From the NCBI GenBank assembly GCA_009809945.1, contig WTPW01000302.1, forward strand, positions 23,676-87,675: a DNA stretch of 64,000 nt, read 5' to 3'. The position numbers and the translations under genes are program-made. Below are positions 58,540-64,000 of the stretch, in pieces. The notes under the pieces are model-generated. The model worked only from the letters and a program-made list of their open reading frames with translations. It was not told the DNA's origin and searched no databases. Position 1 is the stretch's first letter. Every line of letters starts with the position of its first letter. This DNA comes from Gigaspora margarita. Lineage: Eukaryota > Glomeromycota > Glomeromycetes > Diversisporales > Gigasporaceae.

Positions 58540-58865
58540 TACAAATAAGATATATTATACATTAGGGTAGCTGCATGACACAGTCACATTAATACCAGAA
58601 AATGCTATATAAGTATATTTTAAAATTAAAATTTTCTAAAATTGAATACACTAGCAATCATAAATAATGCAACAAAAAAAATTTTTTGTTTTGATCATAT
58701 TATCTCACATAATTTTGGGTGTATCCTTTTACTTTTTTTTTTATTCTACTTGTAAATAGTACCTTTTTTTCAATAGAAAGTTTTAATAGTCCTTATTATT
58801 GTCAATGTAAAGATAAGCGAGCATGTATCACAAATCATGTGTTGCATTATTTTTGATCAACTACC
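58540..58865. other. AT-rich DNA, nothing recognised
   Basis: No gene or repeat could be defined. Confidence 0.35.
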
Positions 58866-58867
58866 CC

Positions 58868-59172
58868 AACAACACTACCAAAAATTATCATTAATGTGAC
58901 CAAATCGTGGCATAAGCCAATCATAATTCAAGATAGATGCAACATTATACTAACATAACATGATCAGACAAATTCAAAACAAACATTCATTTTGACAAAA
59001 ATTGCTTATAACTCAAATTTGTATAGAAAACCACCTTTAGCACTCTAACAAAAAATTTTCTTGTGCAATTTTACTATAAAAACTTGCTAACTCCAATCTT
59101 TGTACAAGCCCTAACCCTAATGCAGTAATGTTATTACTTCTGTGTTACTGATAGTTTTTGGTGGTGCTGTTA
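58868..59172. mobile_element. MITE with AACACTACCAAAAATTATCA arms (305 bp)
   Basis: The left tip AACAACACTACCAAAAATTA pairs with GATAGTTTTTGGTGGTGCTG at the right. The interior (AACATGATCAGACAAATTCA, AACCACCTTTAGCACTCTAA, ACTATAAAAACTTGCTAACT, CCCTAACCCTAATG) matches the left interiors of 4089-7029 (near 4325-4500) and 7874-9276 (near 8150-8345). The target duplication is not resolved. Confidence 0.65.
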
Positions 59173-59174
59173 GT

Positions 59175-60245
59175 GTAATTATTTTTTATTGTTTTTGACA
59201 ACAATCAGATGATTGATCATTGTACTACAAAGTTACATATAAAATGATAAATTGATTATCATTTTCATATCTTTGTGTTATAATAGATCTTCAATAAAAT
59301 TCTAGCAAAAAAAAATGCGTACAATTATGATTCAAAAGGATTAAAGTTTTTTTATTGCTACAAAAATGGTATGACATAAGAGTGGTAAGCTAGACACATA
59401 ATATTAGTTCCTTTCTGGCTCTTTACACCAATAAAAGTGGTGGAAATATCATATTTATAAAAATTAGTGAAGGTTTGTTGTTTACCTGTCAACAATGAGC
59501 CAACCCAAATGTCAATTTTAAATTGAGCCACCTACCTTTACCATTTAATTGGCATTGAAGTGTGGTTTAATCAAAAAAATTAAAAGATATTAAATAATTT
59601 AGGTTGTTTTTCTTTTTACATATAGAAACTACAGTTTGGTACTAGAGGTCAAGTAAAAAAAGCTTTACCCGTGTGAATATTTACAAAAACGTTGGCTTAA
59701 ATTTATGAAAATTGGTCTACCAAGTGCTAGTCTAGGTAATTTTGTCTGACAAGCTAAAGTTCAAAGTTTTTTGAGTTTGATAGTAAATTATACTGTAGAA
59801 AGCACCTTGAGAAATTATTAATTTACTTCTATGTTAAAGATTTGAAATAGGTTCGTAAGGATATAGTACTATATTATATTTCATGGTATTAATAGACTTT
59901 ACAAAGTTGATTATGTGACGGATATTGAATTAAACTAACAGATTTTTTATTAATATTTTATAGATACTATTAGAGAAACAAATTGGCTATTTAAAAAAAT
60001 AATTTTGTAATAAGATAATGATGACAAATATAACATGACAGTTACAAAACATTAGCTTTGAAATAATTAGACAAAGATTTTTAATTGGCATCCCACCCTC
60101 TAAACTCAAATATTTAAATATTTGTACAGTGCACGAACCCTTAAATCAACAAGTCATAAATATAGCAGCCAAATTTAGAGCCATGTTATACAAAAATAAC
60201 CTAATATGATTGGTTAATATAAGTATATATTAAATTAGAAATATA
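59175..60245. other. AT-rich DNA, nothing recognised
   Basis: No open frame above noise, no long inverted repeat and no tandem array. Confidence 0.4.
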
Positions 60246-60248
60246 TAT

Positions 60249-60265
60249 AAGAGAGAAAAAAAGAA

Positions 60266-60312
<47 letters not shown>

Positions 60313-60390
60313 AGAAAGAGAGAAAAGAAAGAAAGAGAGAAAAAGAAAAAAAAGAAAAAAAAGAGAAAAGAAAAAAAAAAGAGAGAGGAA
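60249..60390 (+). repeat. Pure purine tract (GA/GAA), 142 bp
   Basis: Every base on + is A or G. It begins as near-perfect GA repeats and becomes GAAA-rich. Such tracts can form triplex (H-) DNA; here there is no adjacent gene to suggest regulation. Confidence 0.9.
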
Positions 60391-60399
60391 TTAGAATTT

Positions 60400-61345
60400 T
60401 TAATATTAAATTTAACTATAGTATATTTTTATTTAATAATTTTGGGCAGAATTAAGAATATTATTAGTAGTTCTGGGCAAAATTAAAGCGGCCAAATTTT
60501 AATTTAATTAATAAATTAGGTTAACTTTAACAAGAAATAACTCTATTAAATACTAAGTAATTTAAAAAATTAGCTTCATAACTTTGTTCTTTAGGTTTGA
60601 TTTTATTATTCTATGAAGAGATTTGATTTATAACTACTTTAGTTTTTTATTTATAAGCTTTTAAAGATTGTGTATTATAGTCACTAATTAAAGGATTCGC
60701 GCACTATAGGTCAAGGTTTACTATCGGCTTGAAGACATCTTGGGTAAATCTCAAGTGAAAAAGATTCTTGATGCAGGATCTAGGTGGCCTAGTTAAAAAT
60801 CAAAATAAGGACCTGTATCATCCGATCCATCCCAATGCCAGAACAAGTTTGTAGAGCTATCAAGGCACAAGATGGATACACCATATTGTGGTGGGCATAA
60901 AATATTAAAATAGAAAAAACAAAAAATTTTTTATATGTAAAAAAAATTTTTTTTGTTTTATATTCATGTTGTGTTTAAAACGAGCAAATGTAATACAACA
61001 TGTTATTTTGAATAAAGCTTGTGCTCAAGAAAAATTTGCCTCATTAATACTTTCTAAGACTTTTATATGTGAATACTGTATTATTTATAAGTAAAATAAA
61101 AAAAATAAAAGGATTCACCCAAAATTACGTGAGATAATACAATCAAACCAAAAAATTTGTTTGTTGCATTATTTATGATTGCTAATGTATATTATTTATA
61201 TTATTTTGTTTTTTTTTTAAATAATAAATATAGTTGTAATGTATTATTTATATGCCAAATAGATTTGATAAGCTCAAGTAATTTAATTATTATTAAGAAA
61301 AGGACAAAAATTTGCTACTAGATGTTTTGCCAATAATAGCACACT
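60400..61345. other. AT-rich stretch with a possible coding fragment
   Basis: At 60740-60900 the base composition is less AT-rich. One plus-strand frame reads KILDAGSRWPS and, after stops, GPVSSDPSQCQNKFVELSRH, which may be the debris of a repeat-encoded protein. I cannot name it. The rest is featureless. Confidence 0.3.
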
Positions 61346-61348
61346 ATG

Positions 61349-62264
61349 TAGAGGTTGGAACCAGATATATCAACCCAGTTTCAAACCCGGGTCAACCCGA
61401 ATTGTTAATAAATTCGGGTCTAATTTGAAGAATATTCGACCTGGGTACATGAATACAACTGATTATATATGAACCGGATGTATGAATACAACCGGTTAAA
61501 TATAGGATGATCAGTACTCAAATATCAGATATGCGAATTTACACCTACGTTTTGTACTTTTTTTTTCTGTTTTAAAATCACTTTTGCTAAAACACACCTA
61601 TGGTGATTTGCACCTATAGTGGATTTACACCTATGTATTATTATCACGACATGATTCAGGTAAGATAATTTTAATATAATTTTTATTTTATATATTTCAT
61701 TTTTAATAACAATCTATAATCTAACCATAACTACCCAACTATAACGAACCCACCGGAATGATGCAACAATGACGAACCTACCGGAATGACGCAACAAACA
61801 ACGAAACTACTGGAACAACACAACAAACATTGACCTGCCGGAACGATATAACAAACTACGAAACCACGAGCTAAAAAAGAAAGCAACCACCTCAAAGACG
61901 TTTAAAAAAAGCCAACACGAAGAACTTCTGTCGCTTTCTATAAATCAGAAAAAAGCATTCGTTAACTAAATGTGTTTGTGAACAAAAAGGTTAGTAAAAT
62001 GTGTTCACAAACAAGAAAGCAAGAATAACAAAAGTAATAGAGGTCACCTTGAAGTAAAGAGCTGCGGCACAAAATGAAAAACAAACACAAAAAAAAAAAA
62101 ACACTATTATCATCCCTGATCACTGTTTATAAGAATTGTTAAAATTTACCTATTTTTATATTTTATGGATAACCAGTTGTGTACCAAATCCGGGTTCAAC
62201 CTGGGTTGATTTTTTCAAATATAATACAACTGGTTTTTAAAAATAAAACCAGTTCCAAACTCTA
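61349..62264. mobile_element. hAT-like element (916 bp)
   Basis: The tips are TAGAGGTTGGAACCAG and, complemented, TAGAGTTTGGAACTGG. The flanks ACACTATG and CATCTATG agree at 5 of 8 positions, a decayed duplication at best. Subterminal CAACCCAG, ACCCGGGT and CCTGGGTTGA motifs are inverted between ends. The interior holds a GCACCTATGGTGA-rich block (61560-61640), a CCGGAA minisatellite and an A-rich stretch; no transposase is recognised. Confidence 0.6.
61745..61865. repeat. CCGGAA-type minisatellite, four units
   Basis: Units of about 30-32 bp contain ACGAACC-ACCGGAA-GA and GCAACAA(A)CA: CCACCGGAATGATGCAACAA, CTACCGGAATGACGCAACAA, CTACTGGAACAACACAACAA and CTGCCGGAACGATATAACAA. Unlike the rest of the window it is C- and CG-rich. 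Confidence 0.7.
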
Positions 62265-62520
62265 CATCTATGGACTTCAGTGTTTTAGTTAACAAGTCTA
62301 AAAAACCAATGTCTTATTATACTAACACTTGGGTTTAGTGAAAGCAAAAAAAGAACTTTACAAAAATTATATAAAGTAAGAGAAAAGTTCATTTGTTTTT
62401 ATTACAAAAAATAATTCAAGACTAATTATAATCGAGCAATTGGCATGTCAAGTTAAAAGAACTATTGAAACTACTAGATAGACTGCAATTGAGATAGCAA
62501 AGAATTCTATTTAAAAATAA

Positions 62521-62602
62521 ATATCTGGCTTTAAATTTAATGTGCTCACAACCTGAGCCATTCTTGGTCCAGGTTAGCACATTAAATTCAAAGCCAGATA
62601 CT
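62521..62602. repeat. Hairpin with 30-bp arms
   Basis: ATCTGGCTTTAAATTTAATG-TGCT pairs with AGCACATTAAATTCAAAGCC-AGAT around ACCTGAGCCATTCTTGGTCC. It is a compact, well-preserved inverted repeat without obvious transposon ends. Confidence 0.75.
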
Positions 62603-62904
62603 TTTTTAATTGTTATGTAAAAATGATTGCTCTGTGATTCTTTGGATCTTTCACCTGCAAAATAAAACTATTATTGGCTATTTTGTAAAATTTTTAATAT
62701 AACAAGCTTGCATTCCCATGTTATTCTTATCTTGTTTAGGCATATGCTGTTCTTCTATTACACTAATACAAAGAACCTTAAAAGTTTTAGCTTGAAGTTG
62801 AATTACACTAAAGATCAGAATTTTTTAATATATTTATACATTTGTTATAATAATTTTATAAGTCATGGAGTAATACTCTTGCAAATCAATAAAGTATTGA
62901 AAAA

Positions 62905-63058
62905 ATTATTAATACAAGGTAATAAAGTTTGATTTGAATATAAAAAAAAAGAAGAATTAACAATAAGAATTATTTTTAAAAAAGAAATTATTAATACAAG
63001 ATAATAATGATTGATTTGAATATAAAAAAAAAGAAGCATGTAACAATAAAGAATTACC
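62905..63058. repeat. Tandem duplication of about 83 bp
   Basis: AATTATTAATACAAGGTAAT, GTTTGATTTGAATATAAAA and AAGAAGAATTAACAATAA at 62905-62972 recur as AATTATTAATACAAGATAAT, GATTGATTTGAATATAAAA and AAGAAGCATGTAACAATAA at 62988-63052. AT-rich and non-coding. Confidence 0.7.
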
Positions 63059-63519
63059 TTTATAAATATTAGCAGAAAAGATCAATGAAATTTCAATATA
63101 ATAATTAATAATTATTTGATAAAATGGCAATTTTATTGTCATTATTAATAAATTATATAATATGTAAATATTATCAATAGTTTATTTAAATTGTTATGGT
63201 CTTATGTTGTATCATAAATTGATCTGGGTCATTCATAATTATTGAAAGTTGAGAAATAGCATGTGTTAATTCAAAATTGATATAAAATTTAGAACATTCT
63301 TACCTAATTTCATTTCATCAAATGGTATTATGTATATAAAATCTCAAAGTAAATGAATATCAAATCTGGTATGCTTATATAAGTAAATACAGTATGTTTA
63401 CTATAATACGTGAAACTATACACCCAGTCAAATACAAGATTTTGCTGATGCTATTCTAGATGGCAGTTAACTATATACTCTGTTATGCATACATAACTAT
63501 ATTTCTGGTACCTATGCTA

Positions 63520-64000
63520 TTGTTATTCTATATTCACTTCTTTAAAGAAAGTAGGTAACTAGAGCGACCTTAGACAGTGATTACTTTGTGTAACCTCACT
63601 TTGTTACTGTGATATAACTAAGTCAAAAGGTGTTTTTTAATAAAACTTAACAAAGAAGATTTTTGGCAATTTGCAATTACGAAAGAGGCTACAATTAAAA
63701 GTATATAAGAATACTAGTAATTGTTTAATTTAAATAATAAATAATTATATTTATTAGTGAAAGAGTATAAAGACTCAATGTTGAACTTGGGGTCCACATC
63801 AGCTGCTTTTATACATTTTGATTGTTTACAAATGTAATGGGCTATATCTATTACATGTGCAATAAATGCTATATCTACTACTAATAAAATATGAGCAAAT
63901 CTATTTGTAACCAACGGTGACACTCCCAAATCACGTGCAGCCAATCAGATTCGATCTCAGAAATCAACTCAGTCCGGTTCCCATGGAACCAATCAAAAAA
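63520..64000. repeat. Dispersed repeat, inverse copy
   Basis: Inverse of 33660-34320. AAAGTAGGTAACTAGAGCGACC, GTGTAACCTCACTTTGTTAC and ACTAGTAATTGTTTAATTTA are followed by TGAACTTGGGGTCCACATCA and a block ending CCAATCAGATT. It lacks the 119-bp retro-insert of the other copy. The 76-aa frame in it is not conserved as a protein between copies. It runs off the window. Confidence 0.7.

Overview
The window is very AT-rich eukaryotic nuclear DNA made almost entirely of mobile-element wreckage. I found no intact protein gene, rRNA or stand-alone tRNA. It holds a decayed Helitron, two decayed Tc1/mariner elements, TTAA- and TA-flanked MITEs, tRNA-derived SINEs, Ty3/gypsy-like Pol remnants and many hAT-like elements with 8-bp target duplications. 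This mixture, together with Helitron and Lys/Asn-rich repeat proteins that resemble ones I recall from arbuscular mycorrhizal fungi, points to Glomeromycotina (Rhizophagus-like). That assignment is inference; no marker gene is present.

Layout. 0-3.6 kb: AT-rich flank, then a 2.4-kb minisatellite with a ~640-bp higher-order period. 3.8-10.3 kb: one decayed minus-strand gene split by two hAT-like elements (4089-7029 and 7874-9276, both with perfect 8-bp duplications) and two small MITEs. 10.3-15.9 kb: anonymous DNA and tandem repeats. 15.9-21.4 kb: a hAT-like element containing a MITE, a 197-bp foldback array split by a 1.2-kb insertion with a ~630-bp palindrome, and a palindromic element split by a SINE. 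21.4-34.3 kb: coding remnants of retroelement type broken by foldbacks, a Tc1 element (25693-27378) and a cluster of at least seven related palindromes (29.8-31.5 kb). 34.3-38.6 kb: a SINE, a 1.66-kb TTAA element and a gypsy integrase tail. 38.8-58.2 kb: a region bounded by ~300-bp inverted repeats that holds a three-level nest (39248-41197), a second Tc1 element (43236-44874), a second member of the 3.8-10.3 kb gene family (45046-45954), and a Rep/helicase Helitron pseudogene (49010-54736). 54.8-64 kb: more MITEs, a SINE, a purine tract and a dispersed repeat.

How the pieces relate. Nothing forms a working pathway; the logic is one of nested insertion. Several insertions can be proved from the window alone because both target duplications survive, or because an uninterrupted sister copy lies nearby (the TTAA MITE at 39835-40203 against the empty site in 40374-40914; the 119-bp retro-insert at 33992-34110 against the empty copy near 63.72 kb). 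Two themes recur across elements with otherwise different ends: telomere-like CCCTAA motifs near the middle of inverted-repeat elements, and a short palindromic core (about TCRTCTCRNTRAGACGA) at the heart of many foldbacks.
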